This document shows positions 1 through 5,220 of a stretch of DNA of 5,220 nucleotides, in pieces; position 1 is the stretch's first letter; every line of letters begins with the position of its first letter. Both the position numbers and the translations under genes were made by a program. The notes under the pieces are model-generated. The model searched no databases. It saw only the letters and a list, made by a program, of their open reading frames with translations, and was not told where the DNA came from. Source of the stretch: Desulfosporosinus sp. UBA5188 (GTDB lineage: Bacteria > Bacillota > Desulfitobacteriia > Desulfitobacteriales > Desulfitobacteriaceae); the NCBI GenBank assembly GCA_002413075.1, contig DHWG01000212.1, positions 1 through 5,220 of the forward strand, given 5' to 3'.

Positions 1-84
1 GGTGGGTGCTTGGGTCGCAATTTGCCTCGGGTCTTGCTTGCAATTGGGGAGGCTGGGAACGCGACGAAGCTGTTAGCACGGTGA
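1..84 (+). CDS. possible 3' end of an upstream gene (unrecognised)
   Basis: The first frame is open from base 1 to a TGA at 82-84 and would give 27 residues, ending in ATKLLAR. The stop lies 32 bases before the ruvX start, which is compatible with an upstream gene in the same operon. I do not recognise the residues. In Bacillus the neighbour at this place is the IreB/YrzL protein, but this tail does not look like that family's C-terminus. An open stretch this short can easily occur by chance, so this is only a possibility. Confidence 0.2.
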   Translation, partial: GGCLGRNLPRVLLAIGEAGNATKLLAR

Positions 85-105
85 GGTGCATGCTGGGGAG
101 AGTTT

Positions 106-110
106 GGAGG
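106..110 (+). promoter_or_regulatory. ribosome binding site of ruvX
   Basis: GGAGG with a six-base spacer to ATG 117. It decides the start of ruvX against the longer open frame that begins at base 6. Confidence 0.8.
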
Positions 111-116
111 GATATC

Positions 117-539
117 ATGAGGATTATGGGATTGGATTTTGGTTCTAAGACGATTGGTGTGGCGATGAGTGATGCTTTTTTTTGGACGGCGCAAGGGGTT
201 AAGACGATTAGGCGTTCTAAGAAGGAGCTGGAGGAGTTGCGTGATCTTATACGCGAGTATGAGGTTATGGAGATTGTGATTGGGTATCCTAAGAATATGA
301 ATGGGACGTTGGGGCCTCGGTGTGCTTTGACGGATGAGTTTGCGGAGGTTTTGCGTTTGGAGTTTGGGCTTCCGGTGGCGTTGTGGGATGAGCGCTTAAG
401 TACGGTGGCGGCAAAGAGAACGCTTCTCGAGGCGGATGTGTCACGAGCGAAGCGGAAACTCGTCATTGACAAGATGGCGGCCGTTTTTATCCTTCAAGGT
501 TACCTGGATCGTCGCTTGACGAAGAATATTCCAGTCTAA
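117..539 (+). CDS. ruvX: RuvX/YqgF-family Holliday junction resolvase-like nuclease
   Basis: This is a 140-residue protein of the YqgF family, which has an RNase H-like fold. Known roles are Holliday junction cleavage (RuvX) and 5'-end processing of pre-16S rRNA (E. coli YqgF), both cytoplasmic. Visible motifs are the N-terminal GLDFGSKTIGVAMSD strand-loop with Asp7, VIGYPKNMNG at about 54-63, DERLST at 91-96 with its conserved acidic pair, and VIDKMAAVFILQGYLD near the C-terminus with Asp118. These cover the expected metal-binding acidic positions, and the length is normal. I start at ATG 117 because GGAGG at 106-110 lies six bases before it and the protein begins directly with the family's first strand. 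The same frame extends upstream to base 6, but those residues are unlike the family. The first roughly 300 bases are strikingly poor in C compared with the 3' third. Neighbour order (ruvX, then DUF1292, then mltG) matches other Firmicutes. Confidence 0.93.
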   Translation: MRIMGLDFGSKTIGVAMSDAFFWTAQGVKTIRRSKKELEELRDLIREYEVMEIVIGYPKNMNGTLGPRCALTDEFAEVLRLEFGLPVALWDERLSTVAAKRTLLEADVSRAKRKLVIDKMAAVFILQGYLDRRLTKNIPV

Positions 540-543
540 GAAT

Positions 544-572
544 TTGACAATTATTATCTACAATAGTACAAT
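544..572 (+). promoter_or_regulatory. sigma-A-type promoter for the DUF1292 gene
   Basis: TTGACA at 544-549 and TACAAT at 567-572 are separated by exactly 17 bases, in a very AT-rich stretch directly after the ruvX stop. Transcription would begin near 579, giving a leader of about 24 bases before ATG 603. A second TACAAT at 559-564 is too close to the -35 to be used with it. The DUF1292 gene therefore appears to have its own strong promoter, whether or not it is also read from upstream. Confidence 0.75.
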
Positions 573-602
573 AACCATATTATTTGATAAGAGGTGAATA
601 TC

Positions 603-953
603 ATGACAGAAAAACCGCATGACCATGAAAATTGCAAGTGCAACGATCATAACCATGAAGACCATGACGCTGAAGAGTTTGACACAGTCGTACTTACAGA
701 TGATGAGGGAGTAGACCATGAGTTTCTTCATCTAGATACCTTGGAACTTGAAGGCTCGACATACTTTGTTCTGATGCCTATTTCGGAAGACGAATCCGCA
801 GATGAGGATGACGATGAGGCCATTATTCTTAAACTCGGCAAAGATGCTGAGGGTGGAGAAATGCTGCTCGACATCGAAGACGATGAAGAGTGGGAAAAAG
901 TGGCGGATGCTTGGGAAAATCTCGTAGAATCTGAAGAAGACGACGCAGAGTAG
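603..953 (+). CDS. DUF1292 family protein (YrzB-like), acidic, His/Cys-rich N-terminus
   Basis: This is a 116-residue, strongly acidic cytoplasmic protein. The core from about residue 24 (EEFDTVVLTDDEG) through YFVLMPIS and IILKLG to DEEWEKVADAWENL matches the DUF1292 pattern known from Bacillus YrzB, whose function is not established. Ahead of the core is a segment of about 22 residues rich in His and Cys: His6, His8, Cys11, Cys13, His16, His18 and His21. This could bind a metal, which is inference only. The start is ATG 603, preceded by AGAGGTG with a short spacer. An in-frame GTG at 594 lies inside that ribosome binding site and is an unlikely start. The gene has its own promoter upstream and a strong terminator downstream, so it can form a single-gene transcript. 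The position between ruvX and mltG matches the Bacillus yrrK-yrzB-yrrL order. Confidence 0.88.
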   Translation: MTEKPHDHENCKCNDHNHEDHDAEEFDTVVLTDDEGVDHEFLHLDTLELEGSTYFVLMPISEDESADEDDDEAIILKLGKDAEGGEMLLDIEDDEEWEKVADAWENLVESEEDDAE

Positions 954-985
954 GCTTAAGCAAACCAATATGTTTTGGAACTGAT

Positions 986-1021
986 AAGAACTCGCTGAGA
1001 ATCATCTCGGTGGGTTCTTTT
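986..1021 (+). terminator. intrinsic terminator after the DUF1292 gene
   Basis: The arm at 986-1000 pairs along all 15 positions, with several G-U pairs, with the arm at 1005-1019 around an ATCA loop. It ends in a short T run at 1018-1021. It lies 32 bases after the DUF1292 stop. The hairpin is long but the U tract is short, so some read-through into the VanW gene is possible. Confidence 0.75.
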
Positions 1022-1091
1022 AGTTATGATCCCTTCTCACCATCTTTCGAGTCTTGGTCGACGCGTTGATTCCTAAATTTATTTTTAGAAC

Positions 1092-1107
1092 CTAGAAATC
1101 TAGAAAT
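1092..1107 (+). repeat. two tandem copies of CTAGAAAT in the intergenic stretch
   Basis: CTAGAAAT occurs twice back to back, 30 bases upstream of the earliest possible start of the VanW gene. The surrounding 1025-1136 interval is AT-rich but shows no -35/-10 pair with acceptable spacing. The repeat may be chance; a regulator site is possible but unsupported. Confidence 0.3.
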
Positions 1108-1169
1108 AAACCTGAATTACTACGGAAATACTAACGTTGACTAAAATCGAAAAGTGGGTGATGAAGGAA

Positions 1170-2528
1170 ATGAAACAAACCTGGATACAGATTAATATTA
1201 AGGCTGTGGCATTATTTTTATTGACATTATTAGTAGGAGGCTGTAGCCCTTCGAGCGATTCGCAAGAGACTAAGAATCCATCAAATCCGCCTAAACAGTC
1301 AACGGCTGATCAGAGGGAAGTGAGTCGTGAGGTATTGCCCAAGGGTACCAAATTGGATGATCTGGATTTAAGTGGCGTCACGACGTTAGAAGTTCAGACA
1401 AAAATTATGGATTGGTCGAGAGACAAGCTGGAAGAAAAACGTGTCCTGTTGTACAATGAAACGGAGATTCCAATCACTCTAAGAGATTTGGGCCTTGAAG
1501 TGGATCAACAGAAGACAACAGATGACCTAAAGCGAAACCCGGGAACCGCTTTGTCTAGTTCGCTTAAAGTTAATTCTGCAAAAGTGAGTCAAGAACTTCA
1601 AGAGAAACTTAAGAAGTTTGGACGCCCCGCGAGAGAGGCTTCCTATAAGATTGAAAAGGATATGTTTGTCGTTACTCCAGCAGAGAGTAGTCTGACCGTT
1701 GACATCGATAAATTAATCAGTGATCTTCAAAAGCTTTCATTAAGTGCCGTACCGAAACGTTTAGATATTCCAATGGTTGAGCGGCCCGCATCCGTCACCA
1801 CGGAGGCGGTACAGGCCTTGGCTTTTGATAGTGTCATCGGTGAGTTTGCCACCAAGTTTTCGGTGCAAGAAAAAGAACGCACGGAGAATTTGACAAAAGC
1901 TGCTATGGCCATGGATCGCAAAGTCATTCGTCCAGGAGAAATAGTTTCTTTTAACGACACGGTCGGTCCGCGGGACCATAAAACGGGGTATAAAGACGCA
2001 TATGTGATTATTAATGGGGAGTATGTACAAGGACCTGGGGGCGGTGTATGCCAAGTGTCCTCGACCTTATATAATGCGGTTTTGCTGAGCAATCTACAAA
2101 TTTTAGAACGAAAACCGCATGCTGTGGCGATAAGTTATGTCCCACAGGGTCAAGATGCAACCGTGAACTATCCAAATATTGATTTCAAATTTGTCAATAA
2201 CACGGGTAGTTTTCTGTACTTGCGAACCGAAATCAAACGAGGGACTCTGAAACTTCAAATTTGGGGTAAGAAGACGGATCAATCCGTACGTATTGAAAGT
2301 CAAGTCGAGAAAGAAATGAACTTTGAGACCGAAACACGCCTAGACCCCAAAATGGCCGCTGGGCGAACGGTCCAGGAACAAGCTGGTTCGAAGGGAATGA
2401 TCGTGAATACCTGGAAGGTTATTAAAGATGGTACAGGAAATGAAACGAAGCAGTTCCTGAGTCGTGATGTGTATGCTCCGGCTAAGCGCATTTTACGGGT
2501 TGGCAGTCGAGGCGTTCCTAAAATGTAG
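1170..2528 (+). CDS. VanW-family lipoprotein with peptidoglycan-binding-like and G5-like regions
   Basis: The product is about 452 residues and is predicted to be anchored on the outer face of the membrane. The N-terminus is a lipoprotein signal peptide: positively charged start, hydrophobic AVALFLLTLL, then lipobox VGGC with the lipidated Cys25. A Ser/Pro/Gln-rich linker follows. Residues of about 54-217 resemble the repeat region usually found before VanW domains (PG_binding_4-like). The VanW domain spans about 224-367 with RPGEIVSFNDTVGPR, GPGGGVCQVSSTLYNA (Cys294), His317 and SYVPQGQDATV. The last roughly 80 residues look like a G5-type module. VanW was named from a vancomycin-resistance cluster but its biochemical activity is unknown; a role at the cell wall is inferred. 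The start is uncertain: ATG 1170 has GGTGAT upstream and gives an ideal signal peptide, ATG 1161 and TTG 1137 (weak CGGAAA site) are in frame. The stop abuts the mltG region, suggesting one operon. Confidence 0.88.
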   Translation: MKQTWIQINIKAVALFLLTLLVGGCSPSSDSQETKNPSNPPKQSTADQREVSREVLPKGTKLDDLDLSGVTTLEVQTKIMDWSRDKLEEKRVLLYNETEIPITLRDLGLEVDQQKTTDDLKRNPGTALSSSLKVNSAKVSQELQEKLKKFGRPAREASYKIEKDMFVVTPAESSLTVDIDKLISDLQKLSLSAVPKRLDIPMVERPASVTTEAVQALAFDSVIGEFATKFSVQEKERTENLTKAAMAMDRKVIRPGEIVSFNDTVGPRDHKTGYKDAYVIINGEYVQGPGGGVCQVSSTLYNAVLLSNLQILERKPHAVAISYVPQGQDATVNYPNIDFKFVNNTGSFLYLRTEIKRGTLKLQIWGKKTDQSVRIESQVEKEMNFETETRLDPKMAAGRTVQEQAGSKGMIVNTWKVIKDGTGNETKQFLSRDVYAPAKRILRVGSRGVPKM

Positions 2529-2549
2529 GTGGAAAGCGAGAGTGAGAGT

Positions 2550-3572
2550 ATGACCCCAAGGAGAAATAGAAGGCAAATGACTTATATGGGGTTAATACTT
2601 GTTCTTATAGTTGGGGGGATAGGTTTTTTGTCTTGGTGGAATTGGGCAACAAAACCTTATGCCCCCACAGGTGACAATGAAAAAATTACGATTGCCATGG
2701 GAACAACGGTCCCTGAACTGGCAGAGGAATTACAAAAACGTCATTTGATTCGCAGTGCTTGGATGTTTAGATATTTAGTGCATTCAGAGCAATCTAAGTT
2801 CAAGATCTATGCGGGTGATTATCTGTTGACACCTGCCATGACTCCCGTTGAGATGATTAAACGCTTCCTCAATAGCTCGGTAGCGTTAGCCAATAATCGT
2901 GTGACCATCCCAGAAGGTTATACCACGGAACAAATTATAGACCTTCTCGTTCTAAAAGGAATTGGCAGTAAAGAAGAGTTTACAAAGGTTGTGACGGACG
3001 ATGCGTTTGCATACCCGTTTTTAAAGGATGCGCCCAAGGGACTTCACCGCTTAGAAGGCTACTTATTTCCAAACACTTACGACATCCCTGTTAAAACAAA
3101 TCCTCATGACATGATTGATTTGCTGCTCCAACAGTTTGCGAAAGAACTTACCCCGGAGGTGCAGAAGCAACTCGACATACTTAAACTGTCCGTCCCACAG
3201 TGGGTCACCTTGGGCTCTATGGTGGAAAAAGAGGCAGCGAAGGCCTCAGATCGACCGCTGGTGGCTTCGGTGTTTCTGAACCGGTTAAAGATTGGCCAGC
3301 CCCTGCAATCTTGCGCGACCATCCAGTTTTTGCTTGGTACGCCCAAAGAGAAACTCTATGACAAGGATCTTAAGATCCCTTCCCCCTATAATACCTATCT
3401 CCACACTGGATTACCTCCGGGGCCTATTGCCAATCCCGGCCATGCCTCCTTGCAAGCTTCCTTACATCCGACCCAAACGGATATGCTGTACTTTGTGGCA
3501 AAAAAAGACGGGTATCATGCGTTTGCTAAAACGTATGAAGAGCATTTGAAAAATATAAAATTATACCAGTAA
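2550..3572 (+). CDS. mltG: endolytic murein transglycosylase MltG (YceG-like)
   Basis: The product is a 340-residue single-pass membrane protein that cleaves nascent glycan strands within the chain, thereby helping set glycan length (established for E. coli MltG). A basic N-terminus (MTPRRNRRQ) is followed by a membrane segment at about residues 11-31, then a LysM-like part (ITIAMGTTVPELAEELQKRHLI) and the YceG catalytic domain. Family motifs are VTIPEGYTTEQI, LEGYLFPNTYDI and GSMVEKEAAKASDRP, whose VEKE holds the catalytic Glu (residue 226 here). SPYNTYLHTGLPPGPIANPG and YFVAKKDGYHAFAKTYEEH complete the set. The length is normal for Firmicutes. ATG 2550 has a weak GAGAG site seven bases upstream; GTG 2529, which directly follows the VanW stop, is an alternative that would add seven residues. 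The gene is probably co-transcribed with the VanW lipoprotein gene. It converges on trpB with 25 bases between the stops. Confidence 0.95.
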   Translation: MTPRRNRRQMTYMGLILVLIVGGIGFLSWWNWATKPYAPTGDNEKITIAMGTTVPELAEELQKRHLIRSAWMFRYLVHSEQSKFKIYAGDYLLTPAMTPVEMIKRFLNSSVALANNRVTIPEGYTTEQIIDLLVLKGIGSKEEFTKVVTDDAFAYPFLKDAPKGLHRLEGYLFPNTYDIPVKTNPHDMIDLLLQQFAKELTPEVQKQLDILKLSVPQWVTLGSMVEKEAAKASDRPLVASVFLNRLKIGQPLQSCATIQFLLGTPKEKLYDKDLKIPSPYNTYLHTGLPPGPIANPGHASLQASLHPTQTDMLYFVAKKDGYHAFAKTYEEHLKNIKLYQ

Positions 3573-3577
3573 AGGTT

Positions 3578-3612
3578 TAGCAGAGATAGCCTTGCTGTTA
3601 TAATAATTTTTT
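3578..3612 (+). terminator. weak candidate terminator after mltG
   Basis: TAGCAG at 3578-3583 can pair with TTGCTG at 3592-3597 around an eight-base loop, followed after a gap by six T at 3607-3612. The stem is only six pairs with two G-U pairs, and the T run is ten bases from the stem and lies inside the 3' end of trpB. I see no better terminator for either convergent gene. Confidence 0.25.
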
Positions 3613-4776
3613 GGAGATATTATAAATTTGTTCGACATCTTTGTCACCGCGACCGGATAGATTAACGATGATAATTTGGTCAGCGCTCATGGTGGGGGCT
3701 AGCTTGAGTGCATAAGCAATGGCGTGAGCACTCTCTAAGGCTGGGATGATGCCCTCGGTTTTGGAAAGTCTGTGGAAAGCGTCCAATGATTCTTGGTCCG
3801 TAACACTCACATACTCGGCACGACCGATGTCTTTTAGGTAGCTGTGTTCGGGTCCAACGCCGGGATAGTCCAGACCCGCTGAAATGGAATGGGTGGGGAG
3901 CGGCTCACCCTTTTCGTCCGCCATCATGTAACAGCGAAATCCATGGACGATTCCTGGGGCACCGGCGGTAAGCGGTGCGGCATGTTTGCCAGTTTCTAAA
4001 CCCAAACCAGCCGGTTCAACGCCAATTAGTTTAACGGTGGAGTCTTCGATAAAGTTGGCAAACATACCGATGGCATTGCTTCCGCCTCCGACACAGGCCA
4101 TAACAACATCCGGGAGTTTGCCCTCTGCATCCAGAATCTGTTGGCGTGCTTCCCGTGAAATAATAGATTGGAAGTGTTTGACGAGGGTGGGGAAGGGATG
4201 CGGTCCCACTGCCGAACCGAGCATGTAAAAAGTGGTTTCATAGTTCACCGCGAAGTCCCCTAGGGCTGCGTCCACAGCATCTTTTAGGGTACGTGTTCCT
4301 GTAGTCACGGAGATCACTTTCGCGCCTAACAGTTCCATGCGGAAGACATTAAGAGATTGACGTCTAGTGTCTTCTTCTCCCATATAAATAACGCATTCCA
4401 TATCAAAGAGCGCACAGGCCGTTGCTGTCGCCACGCCGTGTTGCCCGGCACCAGTTTCTGCGATCACCCGTTTAACGCCCAGGCGTTTGGCAAGTAACGC
4501 TTGTCCAAGGACATTGTTGATCTTATGGGCACCGGTATGATTTAAATCTTCACGTTTAAGGTATATTTTCGCGCCTCCCAATTGTTTTGAGAGCTTTTCT
4601 GCATAGTAGAGGGGGTTGGGGCGGCCAACGTATTGACGGAGGTAATAGTCGAGTTCCTGGTTGAAGGCTGGATCGTCTTTATACGTTTCGAAGGTGTCTT
4701 CCAACTGATCTAGCGCAGTTTGTAATTGGGGTGGGACAAAGCTTCCACCGAATTCACCAAAGTAACCTTTTTTCAT
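3598..4776 (-). CDS. trpB: tryptophan synthase beta subunit (TrpB1-type)
   Basis: This is a 392-residue, PLP-dependent cytoplasmic enzyme that condenses indole with L-serine to give L-tryptophan, the last step of the pathway. It normally works in an alpha2-beta2 complex with TrpA, which supplies the indole. It starts with the typical GYFGEFGGSFVPP. Key sites are KREDLNHTGAHKINN with the Schiff-base Lys85, ETGAGQHG with catalytic Glu107, the phosphate-binding GGGSNA at 230-235, HSISAGLDYPGVGPEHSYL, and SGRGDKD at 374-380 contacting the cofactor ring. All expected residues are present, and the length is that of the ordinary TrpA-dependent class rather than the longer TrpB2 class. ATG 4776 has GGAGG ten bases upstream. 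The gene is preceded by a tryptophan T-box and followed by no trpA; downstream is convergent mltG. It is unrelated in function to its neighbours here. Confidence 0.97.
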   Translation of the reverse strand: MKKGYFGEFGGSFVPPQLQTALDQLEDTFETYKDDPAFNQELDYYLRQYVGRPNPLYYAEKLSKQLGGAKIYLKREDLNHTGAHKINNVLGQALLAKRLGVKRVIAETGAGQHGVATATACALFDMECVIYMGEEDTRRQSLNVFRMELLGAKVISVTTGTRTLKDAVDAALGDFAVNYETTFYMLGSAVGPHPFPTLVKHFQSIISREARQQILDAEGKLPDVVMACVGGGSNAIGMFANFIEDSTVKLIGVEPAGLGLETGKHAAPLTAGAPGIVHGFRCYMMADEKGEPLPTHSISAGLDYPGVGPEHSYLKDIGRAEYVSVTDQESLDAFHRLSKTEGIIPALESAHAIAYALKLAPTMSADQIIIVNLSGRGDKDVEQIYNISKKLL

Positions 4777-4786
4777 AATATAAAAT

Positions 4787-4791
4787 CCTCC
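4787..4791 (-). promoter_or_regulatory. ribosome binding site of trpB
   Basis: GGAGG on the minus strand, ten bases upstream of the trpB ATG and downstream of the T-box terminator, so translation depends on read-through. Confidence 0.8.
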
Positions 4792-4814
4792 ATTTCTATT
4801 TCTAACCTAAATAT

Positions 4815-4851
4815 AAAAAAACTCTCCGCCCTCTTTAGAAGGACGGAAAGT
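4815..4851 (-). terminator. T-box leader terminator
   Basis: On the minus strand ACUUUCCGUCC (4851-4841) pairs with GGGCGGAGAGU (4831-4821), extendable inward by two pairs to a five-base loop, followed by seven U (4821-4815). Its 5' arm reuses bases of the antiterminator, so the two structures exclude each other. Confidence 0.9.
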
Positions 4852-4875
4852 TAATTTCCATTATGCCACCTTTTT
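4839..4875 (-). promoter_or_regulatory. T-box antiterminator with UGGC bulge
   Basis: Minus strand: AAGG (4872-4869) pairs with CCUU (4842-4839). There is then a seven-base bulge UGGCAUA (4868-4862), then AUGGAAA (4861-4855) pairing fully with UUUCCGU (4849-4843) around a UUAAC loop. This is the two-helix-plus-bulge layout of T-box antiterminators. The bulge departs from the usual UGGNACC after its first four bases. Confidence 0.82.
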
Positions 4876-4876
4876 C

Positions 4877-4906
4877 ATACGGGATTCACCGTGTAAATGC
4901 CCATAC
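4877..4906 (-). promoter_or_regulatory. Stem III-like hairpin of the T-box leader
   Basis: Minus strand: GUAUGGG (4906-4900) pairs with CCCGUAU (4883-4877), one C is bulged, then AUUUAC pairs with GUGAAU around an ACG loop. This thirteen-pair hairpin stands directly before the antiterminator, where Stem III lies in other T-boxes. Confidence 0.7.
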
Positions 4907-5055
4907 TTTAAGCTTAGATACGAAGTAGGATACGATTCTCGTGCACAAATAAGCAGATGCGGAGAGTCAACCTCTCGATATCCGTGTTTCTGTAACGGGA
5001 AACCCCCGGTATCACCTAATGACGCTTAAGCGTGTTCGGATTACGACTCTGAGAT

Positions 5056-5058
5056 CCA
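5056..5058 (-). promoter_or_regulatory. specifier codon UGG (Trp)
   Basis: UGG follows the conserved GAA of the specifier loop and is followed by A, giving the usual GAA-NNN-purine context. It identifies tRNA-Trp as the ligand. Confidence 0.88.
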
Positions 5059-5165
5059 TTCAGTCTACGGGAAGTGTATCAGACTTTCACCTATTCTGAC
5101 TCGCTAAGACATTCCTCAAAGACATACTAATTCTCGTCATAGTCTCTTGAATATGGATTTTCTGT

Positions 5166-5194
5166 ATTGTATTATAGCAGAAGAGATTCGTCAA
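5166..5194 (-). promoter_or_regulatory. sigma-A-type promoter of the T-box-trpB transcript
   Basis: Minus strand: TTGACG (5194-5189) and TACAAT (5171-5166) are 17 bases apart. Overlapping this, TATAAT (5176-5171) carries a TG one base upstream, as in extended -10 promoters, but with a poor -35. Either would start the RNA roughly 10-15 bases before Stem I. The bases from 5195 to the window edge show nothing I can name. Confidence 0.75.
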
Positions 5195-5220
5195 GGGGTG
5201 TTGCGTAAAAGATTTTTAAT

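Larger units (their letters stand above)
4815..5150 (-). ncRNA. tryptophan-specific T-box riboswitch leader of trpB
   Basis: This leader senses the charging state of tRNA-Trp and allows read-through into trpB when the tRNA is uncharged (family knowledge). Reading the minus strand, Stem I has a base helix GACU (5144-5141) with AGUC (5048-5045), a K-turn-like AUGAC, and helix GAGA (5135-5132) with UCUC (5054-5051). The specifier loop shows the conserved AGUA (5128-5125) opposite GAA (5061-5059), which is followed by UGG at 5058-5056, the Trp codon. Above it GUCU pairs with AGAC, then GGAA-UGU with ACA-C-UUCC, an AGCG bulge, and a distal stem AGUCAGA/UCUGAU closed by an AGGUGAAAG loop. A long middle part, a Stem III-like hairpin, an antiterminator with bulge UGGC and a terminator follow. 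UGGC is complementary to GCCA, the acceptor end expected of tRNA-Trp (discriminator G), so codon and acceptor readings agree. This interval fills the whole gap upstream of trpB. Confidence 0.92.

Noticed and set aside
6..116. N-terminal extension of ruvX in the same frame
   Set aside because: The 37 residues do not resemble the family, and a good GGAGG site precedes ATG 117, where the conserved N-terminal strand begins.
176..183. Run of eight T inside ruvX as a possible frameshift or slippage site
   Set aside because: The reading frame continues through it with normal family sequence on both sides, so nothing suggests it is used.
732..968. Open frame on the minus strand opposite the DUF1292 gene
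   Set aside because: It is the complement of an acidic coding gene, has no recognisable protein features, and the plus-strand gene is clearly real.
1054..1098. Promoter for the VanW-mltG unit
   Set aside because: TTGGTC and TTGATT occur, but no -10-like hexamer lies 16-18 bases from either; I cannot place a promoter.
1727..2092. Minus-strand open frame within the VanW domain
   Set aside because: It lies wholly opposite conserved VanW motifs and has no family resemblance; it is a shadow frame.
3986..4228. Plus-strand open frame opposite trpB
   Set aside because: It is antisense to fully conserved TrpB sequence and has no features of its own.
5019..5032. Palindromic ACGCTTAAGCGT as a protein-binding operator
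   Set aside because: It lies well inside the transcribed T-box leader and is better explained as an RNA hairpin.

Overview
The window looks like chromosomal DNA of a low-to-mid GC Firmicute. The gene set and protein styles resemble the Desulfosporosinus/Desulfitobacterium group of Clostridia, but that placement is inference from remembered family features, not from a search. Supporting observations are Gram-positive Shine-Dalgarno sites, a tRNA-sensing T-box leader, a YrzB-like DUF1292 protein, a VanW-family lipoprotein, and a ruvX - DUF1292 - mltG order that matches the yrrK-yrzB-yrrL region of Bacillus with one extra gene inserted.

Left part (1-1024, + strand): possibly the tail of an upstream gene (1-84), then ruvX (117-539, a YqgF-family Holliday junction resolvase/pre-rRNA nuclease). 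A strong consensus-like promoter (544-572) follows and drives a small, very acidic DUF1292 protein with a His/Cys-rich N-terminus (603-953). A 15-bp hairpin terminator (986-1021) closes this unit.

Middle part (1025-3572, + strand): a short AT-rich intergenic stretch with no promoter I can defend. It is followed by a two-gene cell-envelope unit: a predicted lipoprotein with a VanW domain and mltG, an endolytic murein transglycosylase. The VanW stop codon abuts a possible GTG codon of mltG, so the two are probably co-transcribed and perhaps translationally coupled.

Right part (3573-5220, - strand): trpB, the tryptophan synthase beta subunit, converges on mltG with only 25 bases between the stop codons. 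Its roughly 380-nt leader is a tryptophan T-box riboswitch whose parts can be read from the sequence. They are a promoter, Stem I with the AGUA/GAA loop and a UGG specifier codon, a long middle domain, a Stem III-like hairpin, an antiterminator with a UGGC bulge matching the tRNA-Trp acceptor end, and a competing U-run terminator. Uncharged tRNA-Trp should therefore switch on trpB. No trpA lies downstream of trpB, so this trpB is the last and only gene visible in its transcript.

I found no mobile element, CRISPR array, tRNA or rRNA gene. The most interesting part is the T-box and the apparently solitary TrpB it controls. I do not see a wholly new system.
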